Counted from the first letter of the stretch, positions 30,380-39,840 are shown. The stretch is 64,000 nucleotides of DNA from Kineosporia sp. NBRC 101731 (GCF_030269305.1 NZ_BSTC01000001.1:1005467-1069466); one strand, 5' to 3'. The notes: generated by a model not told the origin, from the sequence alone. Program-made: numbers and translations.

Positions 30380-30429
30380 GACGGCCTGAGGGTTGACGGC
30401 GGCGCGGTAAAGGTTTAGACGGGGCCGAC

Positions 30430-30435
30430 TAGGAT
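30430..30435 (+). promoter_or_regulatory. -10 element for leaderless lysS start
   Basis: TAGGAT ends 8 nt before the GTG at 30444. Confidence 0.45.
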
Positions 30436-30443
30436 TGCTCGTC

Positions 30444-31967
30444 GTGACCGACCAGCAGGCTGATGCCACCCGCGAACTGCCCGACTCGAACGGCGAGGAC
30501 CTTCCCGAGCAGATGCGTATCCGCTCGGAGAAGCGGGCGCGCATCCTGGCCGAGGGTAAGGCCGCCTATCCGATCGAGGTCGAGCGCAGCCACACGCTCG
30601 CCGAGATCTGCACCGCCCACTCCGAACTGGAGGCGGGCGCGTCCAGCGGCGAGATCGTCTCCGTGGCCGGCCGGGTCGTGCGGTTCCGCAACGCCGGCAA
30701 GCTCATCTTCGTCGTGCTGCAAGACGGTGACGGCACCCAGCTGCAGGTCATGGTGTCCAAGAACGGCGTCGGCGACGAGGCCCTGGCCGCCTTCAAGACC
30801 GATGTCGACCTGGGCGACTTCGTCTCCGTGCACGGTGAGGTGATCTCCTCCCGCCGCGGTGAGCTCTCGGTGATGGCCGACGGCTGGGCGATGGCCTCGA
30901 AGGCCCTGCGCCCGCTGCCGGTGCTGCACAAGGAGATGTCGGAAGAGGCGCGGGTGCGCCAGCGGTACGTCGACCTGATCGTGCGTCCGGCCGCGCGCGA
31001 GGTGGTGAGGACCCGGGCCAGCGTCGTGCGCTCGCTGCGCGACACCTTCCACTCGCACGACTTCACCGAGGTCGAGACCCCGATGCTGCAGTCGCTGCAC
31101 GGGGGCGCGGCGGCCCGGCCGTTCCAGACCCACATGAACGCGTTCGACATCGACCTGTTCCTGCGTATCGCCCCCGAGCTGTTCCTCAAGCGCGCGGTGG
31201 TCGGCGGTATCGACCGGGTCTTCGAGATCAACCGCAATTTCCGGAACGAGGGCGCGGACTCCACGCACTCCCCGGAATTCGCGATGATCGAGGCCTATCA
31301 GGCCTACGGGAACTACAACACCATCGGCGACCTGACCCGGGAACTGGTCCAGAACGCGGCCCTGGCCGTGGCCGGCAGCACCACCGTGGTCCTGGCCGAC
31401 GGCACCGAGTACGACCTCGGTGGCGAATGGCGGCAGATCACCATGTTCGGTTCCCTCTCGGAGGCCGCCGGACGTGAGGTCACCGCCCTGACCGAACGCG
31501 CCGAACTGGTCGAACTGGCGGCCAAGCACGATGTGCCGGTGCAGGACTGGTACAGCCCGGGCAAGCTCGCCGAGGAGCTCTTCGAGGAGCTCGTGGTGCC
31601 GGACCTGTACGCGCCGACCTTTGTGCGCGATTACCCGGAAGACACCTCACCTCTGGTGTCGGCACACCGCACCACGCCCGGTGTGACCGAGAAGTGGGAC
31701 CTCTACGTGCGGTCCTTCGAGCTCGGCACCGGCTATTCCGAGCTGGTCGACCCGGTGGTGCAGCGCGAGCGCTTCGTGGCCCAGGCCCGGGTGGCTGCAG
31801 CGGGTGACGACGAGGCCATGCGGCTGGACGAAGACTTCCTCCGGGCCATGGAGTACGGCATGCCGCCGACCGGTGGCATGGGAATGGGCCTGGACCGGTT
31901 GCTGATGGCAATCACCGGCCTGGGCATCCGGGAGACGATTCTCTTCCCCTTGGTCAAGCCCGAATAA
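30444..31967 (+). CDS. lysS: Lysyl-tRNA synthetase, class II
   Basis: Charges tRNA(Lys) in the cytoplasm; 507 residues. An OB-fold anticodon domain (about residues 65-175, [20 protein letters not shown]) precedes the class II core: motif 1 [20 protein letters not shown], motif 2 [11 protein letters not shown] with [14 protein letters not shown], motif 3 [13 protein letters not shown]. In motif 1's continuation [20 protein letters not shown] replaces the more common GGAxARPF block with little change. The GTG at 30444 is preferred over a TTG at 30435 because of the -10 position. The order lysS - small membrane gene - lsr2 - clpC is conserved. Confidence 0.95.
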   Translation: MTDQQADATRELPDSNGEDLPEQMRIRSEKRARILAEGKAAYPIEVERSHTLAEICTAHSELEAGASSGEIVSVAGRVVRFRNAGKLIFVVLQDGDGTQLQVMVSKNGVGDEALAAFKTDVDLGDFVSVHGEVISSRRGELSVMADGWAMASKALRPLPVLHKEMSEEARVRQRYVDLIVRPAAREVVRTRASVVRSLRDTFHSHDFTEVETPMLQSLHGGAAARPFQTHMNAFDIDLFLRIAPELFLKRAVVGGIDRVFEINRNFRNEGADSTHSPEFAMIEAYQAYGNYNTIGDLTRELVQNAALAVAGSTTVVLADGTEYDLGGEWRQITMFGSLSEAAGREVTALTERAELVELAAKHDVPVQDWYSPGKLAEELFEELVVPDLYAPTFVRDYPEDTSPLVSAHRTTPGVTEKWDLYVRSFELGTGYSELVDPVVQRERFVAQARVAAAGDDEAMRLDEDFLRAMEYGMPPTGGMGMGLDRLLMAITGLGIRETILFPLVKPE

Positions 31968-32005
31968 GCCCGTAGCACCAGGACAGTTGTAGGACAGGAG
32001 TCGAC

Positions 32006-32209
32006 ATGGACTACGTGGCAGCGATCTTTCCCTCGATCGGTGTTCTCGCCATCTTCGTGGTCGCCATCCGCGCCATCTTTCAGGCGGATCGGCGTGAGCG
32101 TCTGGCCCAGGCCGCCCAGGACCGCAGGCTGACCGCGGACGAGAAAGCCCGGGACGGGAAGTCTGGGCAAACGCACACCTCGCAATCTGTGAAGCCTGCA
32201 GATTCGTAG
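32006..32209 (+). CDS. Small single-pass membrane protein (67 aa)
   Basis: One N-terminal transmembrane helix (IFPSIGVLAIFVVAIRAIF) is followed by a charged cytoplasmic tail (QADRRERLAQAAQDRRLTAD). ACAGGAG lies just before the ATG. Small proteins of this shape between lysS and lsr2 are common in actinobacteria. Function is unknown. A perfect palindrome follows. Confidence 0.8.
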   Translation: MDYVAAIFPSIGVLAIFVVAIRAIFQADRRERLAQAAQDRRLTADEKARDGKSGQTHTSQSVKPADS

Positions 32210-32240
32210 AGACGCGCCGGGCGACCGGTCGTTCTTTAGC

Positions 32241-32266
32241 GTCACCCGTTCGGCCGAACGGGTGAC
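32241..32266. terminator. Perfect 26-bp palindrome
   Basis: GTCACCCGTTCGG is followed directly by its exact complement. It could fold as a terminator hairpin after the small membrane gene or serve as a dimeric protein site. No T-run follows on the plus strand. Confidence 0.6.
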
Positions 32267-32361
32267 GTGATCCTCGCAGATGCCGGTGAAAGGTTTGAAT
32301 GTCACCGGTCGTGGAGACACCACGAATCCGTTCGCTATTGCGGGCCGTCAGCGGTGTTGGC

Positions 32362-32390
32362 TTGACATGTTTGAATGTCGACTCCATGAT
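32362..32390 (+). promoter_or_regulatory. Sigma-70-type promoter of lsr2
   Basis: A consensus -35 TTGACA (32362-32367), a 17-bp spacer, then CATGAT (32385-32390). The 11-bp sequence GTTTGAATGTC occurs in the spacer (32369-32379) and again at 32293-32303. The promoter region is notably less G/C-rich than its surroundings, which would favour binding by Lsr2 itself (inference). Confidence 0.7.
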
Positions 32391-32449
32391 TCCGATGAAT
32401 GGGTTCATCTGCCCGGGGTGGACTCCGGTGGCGTTTCTAGGAGTAATTG

Positions 32450-32785
32450 ATGGCGCAGAAGGTGCAGGTCATTCTTGTTGACGACCTGGACGGCGGCGAG
32501 GCCGAGGAGTCGGTCTCGTTCTCGCTGGACGGGGTCAGCTATGAAATTGACCTCTCCGCAGCGAATGCGGAGGCATTGCGGGAAGCGATCGCACCGTGGG
32601 TGGAGCACGCCCGCCGGATCAGCGGCCGTTCCGGCGGCCGTGGCCGGGGTGCTGCCCGTGGCCGTTCCGCCGCCAAGGCGGATCTCGGCGACGTGCGCTC
32701 ATGGGCGCGTGACAACGGTTACCAGGTGAGTGACCGGGGCCGCGTCTCGGCCGAGGTCATGGCCGCCTACGAGGGCGCGCACTAG
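32450..32785 (+). CDS. lsr2: Lsr2 nucleoid-associated protein
   Basis: An H-NS-like xenogeneic silencer, 111 residues. The N-terminal dimerisation domain (QKVQVILVDDLDGGEAEESV, YEIDLSAANAEALREAI) is joined by an Arg/Gly-rich linker (GRSGGRGRGAARGRSAAK) to the C-terminal DNA-binding domain with the AT-hook-like RGR (WARDNGYQVSDRGRVSAEVM). TAGGAG lies 6 nt before the ATG. A TTG three nt upstream is in frame but too close to it. The transcript ends at a near-ideal terminator. Confidence 0.96.
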   Translation: MAQKVQVILVDDLDGGEAEESVSFSLDGVSYEIDLSAANAEALREAIAPWVEHARRISGRSGGRGRGAARGRSAAKADLGDVRSWARDNGYQVSDRGRVSAEVMAAYEGAH

Positions 32786-32882
32786 CCCGTACGCACAACC
32801 CACCTTTGCCCCGGTGAAGTTCTGCCCCGGCGGGTGGTGTAAACGAACGCCGCGCCACCGCCGTGAATCACGGTGAAAACTG

Positions 32883-32930
32883 TGTGCCGGGCGCCGGATC
32901 ACTCCTGGTCCGGCGCCCGGCACAGTTTTG
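32883..32930 (+). terminator. Strong rho-independent terminator after lsr2
   Basis: A perfect 16-bp stem (arms 32883-32898 and 32909-32924), 10-nt loop, then GTTTTG. Confidence 0.9.
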
Positions 32931-33435
32931 TCCAGGGTCTTTGTATTTCCCTGGGCCGGCCGGGGAATCGAAAGTGCGGTACCTGGAGGGGAAACAGATT
33001 TCGGCTTAATCCCGAATCGGCAGGTGGGCCTGAATGAAGCGGCAGAAAGTCGCTCGCCGGGCTTCCCCCGTCGTACCACTTCCGGGTATCGGTGATGACG
33101 CCGGGGTGGAATCCGGGTAGCCCCCGGGCGTCCTCCCGGGGGTGGCGGTGCAATCGCCGGGCAATGTCCGGGTTCGGGTGCGGCCCGGTCGGCCGAATTC
33201 GCCGGGTGAATATCCCGGCCGGTGGCGGCCCGGAACCGGGGCGGGCCGGCCGGCGTTCACCCGTGGGCTTCTCCGGCCTGGTGACGCCGGGCCGAAAGAG
33301 TGACCCGCCGTAACCACGGCGGGGAAGGGGTGCGACCCTGGTGCCGGGGTCGGCGGACCCGGCCCGTCGGGCGGGCGCGATTCGGGACTTCGGTCCCGAG
33401 GCGGTGCAAAGCTCGCGAAAAGCGCTGGATCTGTC
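32931..33435. other. Long non-coding, hairpin-rich gap between lsr2 and clpC
   Basis: About 500 nt with no convincing gene: minus-strand frames are Pro/Arg-rich and lack family motifs. It is dense in CCGGG/CCCGG palindromes, including an 8-bp stem at 33121-33142 and, at 33382-33399, TCGGGAC-TTCG-GTCCCGA, a 7-bp stem capped by a UUCG tetraloop. Such capped hairpins are typical of stable RNAs, so an unannotated sRNA or a long clpC leader is possible. Confidence 0.45.
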
Positions 33436-33446
33436 CGCCAACAGCG
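33436..33446 (+). promoter_or_regulatory. ClgR-type operator upstream of clpC
   Basis: CGCCAACAGCG followed by AAC fits the ClgR core CGCYNANRGCG as I recall it from corynebacteria. It lies about 190 nt upstream of clpC and ~50 nt before a TAAGGT hexamer (33482-33487) that could be the -10. ClgR activates clp genes in several actinobacteria. Confidence 0.6.
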
Positions 33447-33471
33447 AACATCGAACAGCTGTGCCCGGGCC

Positions 33472-33492
33472 CTGGAACACGTAAGGTTCCAG
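33472..33492 (+). promoter_or_regulatory. Inverted repeat over a candidate clpC -10 box
   Basis: CTGGAAC / GTTCCAG (7 bp, loop 33479-33485) surrounds the candidate -10 TAAGGT. It could be an additional operator. Confidence 0.4.
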
Positions 33493-33637
33493 CTCCGTTG
33501 GCCGATGCACGGGTGTCGGGACAGTCTCACCGTCAGATTGCAGGGTGTTTCTTTCCGTAGCCCCAGATAGCATCGATAAGGTCAGCGAGACCGGATCTCA
33601 CCGAGTCTCACCCCCACTGACCGCACGAGGAGCGCAG

Positions 33638-36169
33638 ATGTTCGAGAGGTTCACCGACCGCGCCCGCCGTGTTGTTGTCCTGGCCCAGGAGGAGGCCAGG
33701 ATGCTCAACCACAACTACATCGGTACCGAGCACATCCTGCTGGGGCTGATTCACGAGGGCGAGGGAGTCGCAGCCAAGGCGCTGGAGTCCCTCGGCATCT
33801 CGCTCGACGCTGTCCGCGAGCAGGTGCAAGAGATCATCGGTCAAGGACAGCAGGCCCCCTCCGGCCACATCCCGTTCACGCCCCGCGCCAAGAAGGTGCT
33901 GGAACTGTCGTTGCGGGAAGCGCTCCAACTGGGGCACAACTACATCGGCACCGAGCACATCCTGCTCGGCCTCATCCGCGAGGGTGAGGGCGTCGCCGCC
34001 CAGGTGCTGGTCAAGCTGGGCGCCGACCTCAACCGCGTGCGCCAGCAGGTCATCCAGCTGCTGTCCGGCTACCAGGGCAAGGAGCCGGCCGCGGCCGGCG
34101 GTCCGGCCGAAGGCACGCCGTCCGGTTCGCTGGTCCTCGACCAGTTCGGCCGCAACCTCACGCAGGCCGCCCGCGAGGGCAAGCTCGACCCGGTCATCGG
34201 CCGGGAGAAGGAAATCGAGCGGGTCATGCAGGTGCTGTCGCGACGCACCAAGAACAACCCCGTTCTGATCGGTGAGCCCGGGGTCGGTAAGACCGCGGTC
34301 GTCGAGGGTCTGTCCCAGGCGATCATCAAGGGCGAGGTGCCCGAGACGCTGAAGGACAAGCAGCTCTACACGCTTGACCTCGGCGCCCTGGTCGCCGGTT
34401 CTCGCTACCGCGGTGACTTCGAGGAGCGCCTGAAGAAGGTCCTCAAGGAGATCCGCACCCGCGGCGACATCATCCTGTTCATCGACGAGATCCACACCCT
34501 CGTCGGGGCCGGTGCCGCCGAAGGCGCGATCGATGCCGCCAGCATCCTCAAGCCGATGCTGGCCCGCGGTGAGCTCCAGACCATCGGTGCCACCACGCTC
34601 GACGAGTACCGCAAGCACATCGAGAAGGACGCCGCCCTGGAGCGCCGGTTCCAGCCGGTTCAGGTGCAGGAGCCCTCGCTGGCCCACGCCATCGAGATCC
34701 TCAAGGGCCTGCGTGACCGGTACGAGGCGCACCACCGGGTCTCCATCACCGACGCGGCCCTGGTCGCGGCGGCGACGCTGGCCGACCGGTACGTCAACGA
34801 CCGGTTCCTGCCGGACAAGGCGATCGACCTGATCGACGAGGCCGGGGCGAGACTGCGCATCCGTCGCATGACCGCTCCGCCGGACCTGCGCGAGTTCGAC
34901 GAGAAGATCGCGCAGACCCGCCGCGACAAGGAGTCTGCGATCGACGCGCAGGACTTCGAGAAGGCGGCCTCGCTGCGCGACGGCGAGAAGAAGCTGCTGG
35001 CGGCCAAGGCCGAGCGCGAGAAGCAGTGGAAGGCCGGCGACATGGACGTGGTCGCCGAGGTCGACGAGGAACTGATCGCCGAGGTTCTGGCCACGGCGAC
35101 CGGCATCCCGGTGTTCAAGCTCACCGAGGAGGAGACCACGCGTCTGCTCCGGATGGAAGACGAGCTGCACAAGCGGATCATCGGCCAGGTCGACGCGGTC
35201 CGGGCGATGTCCCAGGCCATCCGCCGTACCCGTGCGGGTCTGAAAGACCCGAAGCGTCCCGGTGGCTCGTTCATCTTCGCCGGTCCGACCGGTGTGGGTA
35301 AGACCGAGCTGGCCAAGGCGCTCGCCGAGTTCCTGTTCGGCGACGAGGACTCGCTGATCCAGCTCGACATGTCCGAGTTCTCGGAGAAGCACACGGTCTC
35401 GCGGCTGTTCGGTTCTCCTCCCGGCTACGTCGGCTACGAAGAGGGTGGCCAGCTCACCGAGAAGGTGCGCCGCAAGCCGTTCTCCGTGGTGCTGTTCGAC
35501 GAGGTCGAGAAGGCCCACCCGGACATCTTCAACTCGCTGCTGCAGATCCTGGAAGACGGTCGCCTGACCGACTCCCAGGGCCGCATGGTGGACTTCAAGA
35601 ACACCGTGATCATCATGACGACGAACCTGGGTACCAGGGACATCGCCAAGGGTGTGCAGCTGGGGTTCCAGTCCGGCAGCGACACGAAGACCAGCTACGA
35701 GCGCATGAAGGCGAAGGTCGCGGAGGAGCTCAAGCAGCACTTCCGTCCGGAGTTCCTCAACCGGGTCGACGACACCATCGTGTTCCCGCAGCTGTCGCAG
35801 GACGAGATCATCGAGATCGTCGACCTGATGATCGCCAAGCTCGACGAGCGTCTGAAAGACCGGGACATGGGCATCGAGCTCACCCCGGCCGCGAAGATCG
35901 CTCTGGCGCACAAGGGTTACGACCCCGTGCTCGGTGCCCGGCCGCTGCGCCGCGCCATCCAGCGCGAGATCGAAGACACCCTGTCCGAGAAGATCCTCTA
36001 CAACGAGCTCAAGCCCGGTCAGATCGTTCTGATCGACGCGGAGGGTGAGCCGGCGACGGCGCACTTCAGCTTCCGCGGAGCCTCGAAGGGCGGATCGATC
36101 CCGGAGCTGGCGCCCGCGGGCGAGAAGGGGGCACCGCCGGTCACCGGCGAGGCCACTCCTTCCGCCTGA
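33638..36169 (+). CDS. clpC: ClpC AAA+ unfoldase
   Basis: ATPase that feeds substrates to the ClpP protease; 843 residues. Order: two N-terminal Clp repeats ([20 protein letters not shown] and [20 protein letters not shown]), AAA1 with Walker A GEPGVGKT, a short middle UVR-like coiled region ([20 protein letters not shown]), and AAA2 with [20 protein letters not shown] and the D2-small domain. GAGGAG lies 6 nt before the ATG at 33638, and [11 protein letters not shown] is the family N-terminus. The reading frame is open further upstream to 33545 but without support. Confidence 0.97.
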   Translation: MFERFTDRARRVVVLAQEEARMLNHNYIGTEHILLGLIHEGEGVAAKALESLGISLDAVREQVQEIIGQGQQAPSGHIPFTPRAKKVLELSLREALQLGHNYIGTEHILLGLIREGEGVAAQVLVKLGADLNRVRQQVIQLLSGYQGKEPAAAGGPAEGTPSGSLVLDQFGRNLTQAAREGKLDPVIGREKEIERVMQVLSRRTKNNPVLIGEPGVGKTAVVEGLSQAIIKGEVPETLKDKQLYTLDLGALVAGSRYRGDFEERLKKVLKEIRTRGDIILFIDEIHTLVGAGAAEGAIDAASILKPMLARGELQTIGATTLDEYRKHIEKDAALERRFQPVQVQEPSLAHAIEILKGLRDRYEAHHRVSITDAALVAAATLADRYVNDRFLPDKAIDLIDEAGARLRIRRMTAPPDLREFDEKIAQTRRDKESAIDAQDFEKAASLRDGEKKLLAAKAEREKQWKAGDMDVVAEVDEELIAEVLATATGIPVFKLTEEETTRLLRMEDELHKRIIGQVDAVRAMSQAIRRTRAGLKDPKRPGGSFIFAGPTGVGKTELAKALAEFLFGDEDSLIQLDMSEFSEKHTVSRLFGSPPGYVGYEEGGQLTEKVRRKPFSVVLFDEVEKAHPDIFNSLLQILEDGRLTDSQGRMVDFKNTVIIMTTNLGTRDIAKGVQLGFQSGSDTKTSYERMKAKVAEELKQHFRPEFLNRVDDTIVFPQLSQDEIIEIVDLMIAKLDERLKDRDMGIELTPAAKIALAHKGYDPVLGARPLRRAIQREIEDTLSEKILYNELKPGQIVLIDAEGEPATAHFSFRGASKGGSIPELAPAGEKGAPPVTGEATPSA

Positions 36170-36189
36170 TCGCTCGCTCGCACGACCGG

Positions 36190-36223
36190 AGGCCGGAACC
36201 CCCCAGGGGGGTTCCGGCCTTTT
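36190..36223 (+). terminator. Rho-independent terminator after clpC
   Basis: A 13-14-bp stem starting AGGCCGGAACCCC, very small loop, then TTTT. Confidence 0.9.
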
Positions 36224-36269
36224 CGTGACGATGCTGCGCTTTCGGGCGCGGACATGAGAACATCGACGG

Positions 36270-36773
36270 GTGGCTGACTTCCGCGTCCGGCGTGCCCGCA
36301 CCACCGACGTCTCCACCATCGGCCGCCTGGTGTCCGGTTATGCCGATCAGCGCATCCTCCTGCACAAGGAGACGGTGACCTACTACGAAGACGTGCAGGA
36401 GTTCCGGGTCGCGGTAGACGCCGACGACACGGTGATCGGCTGCGGGGCCGTGCACGTGCTGTGGGAAGACCTGGCCGAGGTGCGCACGCTGGCCGTCTCG
36501 TCCGACTGGCGCGGTGCCGGCGTCGGGCACGCCCTGCTCGACACTCTGGTCGAGCAGGCCACGGAACTCGGTGTGAGTCGGCTGTTCTGCCTCACCTTCG
36601 AGGTGAAGTTCTTCGAACGTCACGGTTTTCGCGAGATCGAGGGCACCCCGGTCGAGCCCGGCGTCTACGCCGAGATGCTGCGCTCGCGCGACGAGGGCGT
36701 GGCCGAGTTCCTCGACCTGGCCCGGGTGAAGCCGAACACCCTGGGCAACAGCCGGATGATCCTGGACCTCTAG
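36270..36773 (+). CDS. argA: Amino-acid N-acetyltransferase (ArgA-type, GNAT)
   Basis: A 167-residue single-domain GNAT enzyme that I recognise as close to M. tuberculosis Rv2747: RRARTTDVSTIGRLVSGYAD, VIGCGAVHVLWEDLAEVRTLAV, acetyl-CoA loop WRGAGVGHALLDTLV, FFERHGFREIEGTPV, KPNTLGNSRMILDL. It would make N-acetylglutamate for arginine synthesis. It lacks the kinase-like domain of the classical ArgA. GTG start with a weak GAACAT six nt upstream. It is convergent with the ABC ATPase gene; the two stops share CTAG (4-nt overlap). Confidence 0.88.
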   Translation: MADFRVRRARTTDVSTIGRLVSGYADQRILLHKETVTYYEDVQEFRVAVDADDTVIGCGAVHVLWEDLAEVRTLAVSSDWRGAGVGHALLDTLVEQATELGVSRLFCLTFEVKFFERHGFREIEGTPVEPGVYAEMLRSRDEGVAEFLDLARVKPNTLGNSRMILDL

Positions 36774-37738
36774 ACGGCCAGTCTCCGCACCAGCTCGGCG
36801 ACGTCCGGCTGTTCCAGCGTCAGGCCCCGCACCGGGGCCCGCGCCACCACGTTGGCCAGCACCTTCGAGACCTTCACCGGGCCCGGGGCGATGCCCAGCC
36901 GCTGCCGCAGGCCACCCGCCTCGACCGCGATCAGTTCCGCCCCGGGCAGGTCGTCCAGCGGCGCCACCGGCCGGTGCAGATCGACGATGAGGACGCGTTC
37001 GGTGCCGAGCAGCTCGTTCAGGGCCGACACGTTGCCGTCGAACCCGATGCGTCCCTCCACGCCCACCAGCAGCCGGTGGCACAGGGACTCGACGTCGGCC
37101 AGGTCGCTCGTGACCAGTAGCAGAGTGCGCCCGTGCATCCGGTTCTCTTGGCGCAGAACTGATCTCAGTCGTTCCTTGCTGGCCGCGTCCATCCCGCGCA
37201 TTGGCTCGTCGAGGATCAGTACCTCCGGCTCGGGCAGCAGGGCGGCGACGAGCTCGGCCCGTCGGCGCTGCGCCGGGGTGAGGTGTTCCACGGGCGTCTT
37301 GAGGACGCGGGTCAGCTCCAGTCGCTCGGAGAGTTCCCTCGCGCGGTGGTCGGGAACGTCGTAGAACCGGCACAGCAGAGTGAGGGAATCGCCGAGCAGG
37401 TCGTCCAGCCACAGCTGTGAGTGCCCGTTGACGATGGTGCCGACCCGGCCGGTGAGCTCGCGCTGGGCGGTGGCGGGGCGCAGGCCCAGGACCGAGAGCG
37501 AGCCGAAGGACGGCGACGAGTGGCCGCCGGCCAGCTTGACCAGGCTCGTCTTGCCCGCGCCGGGCGGAAGCAGCACGCCGACTGCCTCTCCGGCCGCGAC
37601 CGTGAACGACAGACCGTCGAAGAGCCACTGGCGGCGGCGGAACAGACCCCGGCGTGGTGCGAGCCCCACGTGCCCGAAGGCGATCGCGGGACGCGTCGAT
37701 GCCTGGGTGGGCGGCTGACCCCCGCCACTGTGCGCCAC
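36770..37738 (-). CDS. Orphan ABC ATPase with degenerate motifs (COG4586-like)
   Basis: A 322-residue ABC ATP-binding protein. The sequence around NGHSQLWLDDLLGDSLTLLCRFYDVP and LKTPVEHLTPAQRRRAELVAALLPEP resembles the COG4586 exporter group. Walker B is intact (EVLILDEPMRGMD), but Walker A reads LLPPGAGKT, lacking the first Gly, and the signature is LTPAQ in place of LSGGQ/LSLGQ. No permease gene is near. It may still hydrolyse ATP with a distant partner, or it may have become regulatory. GTG start with a -10-like hexamer. Convergent with argA. Confidence 0.8.
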   Translation of the reverse strand: MAHSGGGQPPTQASTRPAIAFGHVGLAPRRGLFRRRQWLFDGLSFTVAAGEAVGVLLPPGAGKTSLVKLAGGHSSPSFGSLSVLGLRPATAQRELTGRVGTIVNGHSQLWLDDLLGDSLTLLCRFYDVPDHRARELSERLELTRVLKTPVEHLTPAQRRRAELVAALLPEPEVLILDEPMRGMDAASKERLRSVLRQENRMHGRTLLLVTSDLADVESLCHRLLVGVEGRIGFDGNVSALNELLGTERVLIVDLHRPVAPLDDLPGAELIAVEAGGLRQRLGIAPGPVKVSKVLANVVARAPVRGLTLEQPDVAELVRRLAV

Positions 37739-37744
37739 GCGTTG

Positions 37745-37750
37745 AGATTA
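37745..37750 (-). promoter_or_regulatory. -10 element for leaderless start at 37738 (minus)
   Basis: On the minus strand TAATCT ends 6 nt before the GTG at 37738. Confidence 0.5.
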
Positions 37751-37813
37751 TCGAAGATTTAAGGCATTCAGATGACAGCCGTAACGTATGGGTCCTGTAC
37801 TCCGGTACGAGGC

Positions 37814-38707
37814 TTATGCGGGGAGCTGGTACTGATCGCCGGGCAGCGGCTCGACCAGGCCGTCCTCGATCAGGCCGGCCAGGCAGCGTGACCGCTGCCC
37901 GGGCTCGCGCAGGGCGCTGTCGGGTACCTGGATCACCAGCTGTGGGTGCGAGAGCGGCTCCCGGCTGGCGCGCAGGGCCGCCATCAGGGCTCCGCGGATC
38001 TGCCGGTCGGTGCCGGCCCAGGCCTGGCCCTTGCGGGCGGGGCCGGAGTGCGGTGGGGAACCGGCCAGACGCCAGGCACACTGGTCGGACACCGGGCAGT
38101 CCACGCACTTGGGGGATCGGGCGGTACAGACCAGGGCGCCGAGTTCCATCACGGCCACGGCCCAGCGCGCCGCCCGATCGTCTTCCTCCGGGAGCAGCTC
38201 GGTGGCCAGCCGGGTCTCGGCGGCGGTGAGAGCCGGTGGCGGGTACTCGACCCCGGTGACGGTGCGGGCGAACACCCGGCGCACGTTGGTGTCGAGCACG
38301 GCGTGGCGCTGACCGAACGCGAAACTGGCCACGGCGGCGGCCGTGTACGAGCCGATGCCCGGCAGGGCGAGCAGCTCGGCGTGGTCGCTGGGCACCTCAC
38401 CGCCGTGCTGCTCGACGATCGCCTGGGCGGCCGCGTGCAGGCGCAGGGCGCGACGCGGGTACCCGAGTCGGCCCCAGGCCCGGATCACCTCACCGGGCGG
38501 CTCTTTCGCCATGTCGGCGGGTGTCGGCCAGCGTTCGACCCACTCCTGCCAGATCGGCAGCACCCGGCTCACCGGGGTCTGCTGCAACATGATCTCGCTG
38601 ATCAGGATGTGCCACGCCGGGCAGCCCGGCTCCCGCCACGGCAAGTCACGGTTGTTCGCCTCGTACCAGGCCAGGATCGGCCGGTGCAGCGCGTGCTCGG
38701 TGCTCAG
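37814..38707 (-). CDS. mutY: A/G-specific adenine glycosylase MutY (CTG start proposed)
   Basis: DNA repair glycosylase removing A paired with 8-oxoG; 297 residues. [15 protein letters not shown], the HhH motif [18 protein letters not shown] with the downstream catalytic Asp ([12 protein letters not shown]), and a [4Fe-4S] C-x6-C-x2-C-x5-C cluster ([17 protein letters not shown]) are present. The C-terminal ~70 residues differ from the long MutT-like domain of E. coli MutY. The conserved N-terminus [12 protein letters not shown] requires a start at 38707, where CTG overlaps the disA stop (CTGA) with GGAG 8 nt before. A TTG at 38644 would cut the domain. Confidence 0.88.
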   Translation of the reverse strand: MSTEHALHRPILAWYEANNRDLPWREPGCPAWHILISEIMLQQTPVSRVLPIWQEWVERWPTPADMAKEPPGEVIRAWGRLGYPRRALRLHAAAQAIVEQHGGEVPSDHAELLALPGIGSYTAAAVASFAFGQRHAVLDTNVRRVFARTVTGVEYPPPALTAAETRLATELLPEEDDRAARWAVAVMELGALVCTARSPKCVDCPVSDQCAWRLAGSPPHSGPARKGQAWAGTDRQIRGALMAALRASREPLSHPQLVIQVPDSALREPGQRSRCLAGLIEDGLVEPLPGDQYQLPA

Positions 38708-39786
38708 ATGTAACGCTCCAGGATGCTGGACTCGGCCAGACGGGAAAGGCCTTCCCGCACGGCCCGGGCCCGCTGGTCGCCGACGCCCTCCACGAGCATC
38801 AGGTCGTCCAGGTTGGCGGCAAGAAGTTTCTGCAGGTCACCGAAGTGGTCGACCAGGCGCTCGACGATCGCACCGGGCAGACGCGGCACCTTCGTGAGCA
38901 GGCGGTAGCCCTTCGGGCTGATCGATGCGTCGAGCGCGTCGCCGCCCTGCACGAAGCCCAGCACCCGGCCCACCAGGCCGAGGTCGACCAGGTCGTTCGA
39001 GGCGATCTCGGCCAGGGCCGCCACCACCTCGGGCATCGAGCGCTCGCGGCGCGTGGCGTCGAGGTAGTCGCGGATCACCAGGTCGCGGTCGGGGCCCACT
39101 CCGCCGATCAGCTCGTCGAGCTGTAGCGAGAGCAGCCGGCCGTCGGTGCCGAGTTCGACCACGTAGTGCTGGATCTCGTCGGAGATGCGGCGCACCATCT
39201 CGAGGCGCTGGATGACGATCGAGACGTCCCGCACGGTGACCAGGTCTTCGATCTCGAGCGCGGAGAGCGTGCTGGTGACCTCGTCGAGCCGGGCCTTGTA
39301 GCGCTCCAGCGTGGCCAGGGCCTGATTGGCCTTGCCGAGGATCGCGTCGGAGCCCTCCAGCACGTACCGCCGGCCGGCCACGTAGAGCGCGATGATGCGC
39401 ATCGACTGACTGACCGAGACCACCGGATAGCCGGTCTGTTTGGCCACCCGCTCGGCGGTGCGGTGCCGGGTGCCGGACTCGTCGGTCTGGATCGTCGGGT
39501 CGGGCACGAGCTGCACGGCGGCCCGGAGGATGTGCGACCCGTCCTGGTCGGTGACGATCGCCCCGTCCATCTTGGCCAGCTCACGCAGCCGGGTGGCGGA
39601 GAACTCGACGGCGAGGTTGAAGCCGCCGGTGCAGATGCTCTCGACCAGGGGATCGTGCCCGAGCACGATCAGCGCCCCCGTGCGGCCCCGCAGAATTCTC
39701 TCCAGGCCGTCACGCAGTGTCGTACCCGGCGCCACGGCGGCAAGGGTGTACCGCAGCAGCTCTTCGGGAGTGCGCTCCGCAACCAC
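38704..39786 (-). CDS. disA: DNA integrity scanning protein DisA, diadenylate cyclase
   Basis: Makes c-di-AMP from two ATP and scans DNA; 360 residues. The N-terminal DAC domain has MDGAIVTD (DGA motif) and [11 protein letters not shown] (RHR motif). A helical spine follows, then a C-terminal HhH DNA-binding domain ([20 protein letters not shown]). The GTG at 39786 has TAGACT 7 nt upstream and no ribosome binding site, so it is probably leaderless. It is divergent from radA, which is a conserved pairing; RadA is known to modulate DisA in some bacteria. mutY is coupled downstream. Confidence 0.96.
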   Translation of the reverse strand: MVAERTPEELLRYTLAAVAPGTTLRDGLERILRGRTGALIVLGHDPLVESICTGGFNLAVEFSATRLRELAKMDGAIVTDQDGSHILRAAVQLVPDPTIQTDESGTRHRTAERVAKQTGYPVVSVSQSMRIIALYVAGRRYVLEGSDAILGKANQALATLERYKARLDEVTSTLSALEIEDLVTVRDVSIVIQRLEMVRRISDEIQHYVVELGTDGRLLSLQLDELIGGVGPDRDLVIRDYLDATRRERSMPEVVAALAEIASNDLVDLGLVGRVLGFVQGGDALDASISPKGYRLLTKVPRLPGAIVERLVDHFGDLQKLLAANLDDLMLVEGVGDQRARAVREGLSRLAESSILERYI

Positions 39787-39793
39787 AGGAGGG

Positions 39794-39799
39794 AGTCTA
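39794..39799 (-). promoter_or_regulatory. -10 element for leaderless disA start
   Basis: On the minus strand TAGACT ends 7 nt before the GTG at 39786. Confidence 0.55.
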
Positions 39800-39840
39800 T
39801 CTGTCCCCGGAACCGGCCCGGGTACAAAGGCCCTGGCCCT

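Noticed and set aside
33472-33492. CTGGAAC-loop-GTTCCAG considered as a tRNA T-arm
   Set aside because: The loop lacks the GTTCRA pattern, and no acceptor stem, D-arm or anticodon arm can be placed around it.
32899-33573. Open frames on the minus strand between lsr2 and clpC (224 and 174 codons)
   Set aside because: Pro/Arg-rich composition, no family motif, no ribosome binding site, and they run into the lsr2 terminator or clpC leader. Kept only as a possible gene remnant.
36770-37738. ABC ATPase as a pseudogene
   Set aside because: The frame is full length without stops or frameshifts, and Walker B and flanking conserved regions are intact.
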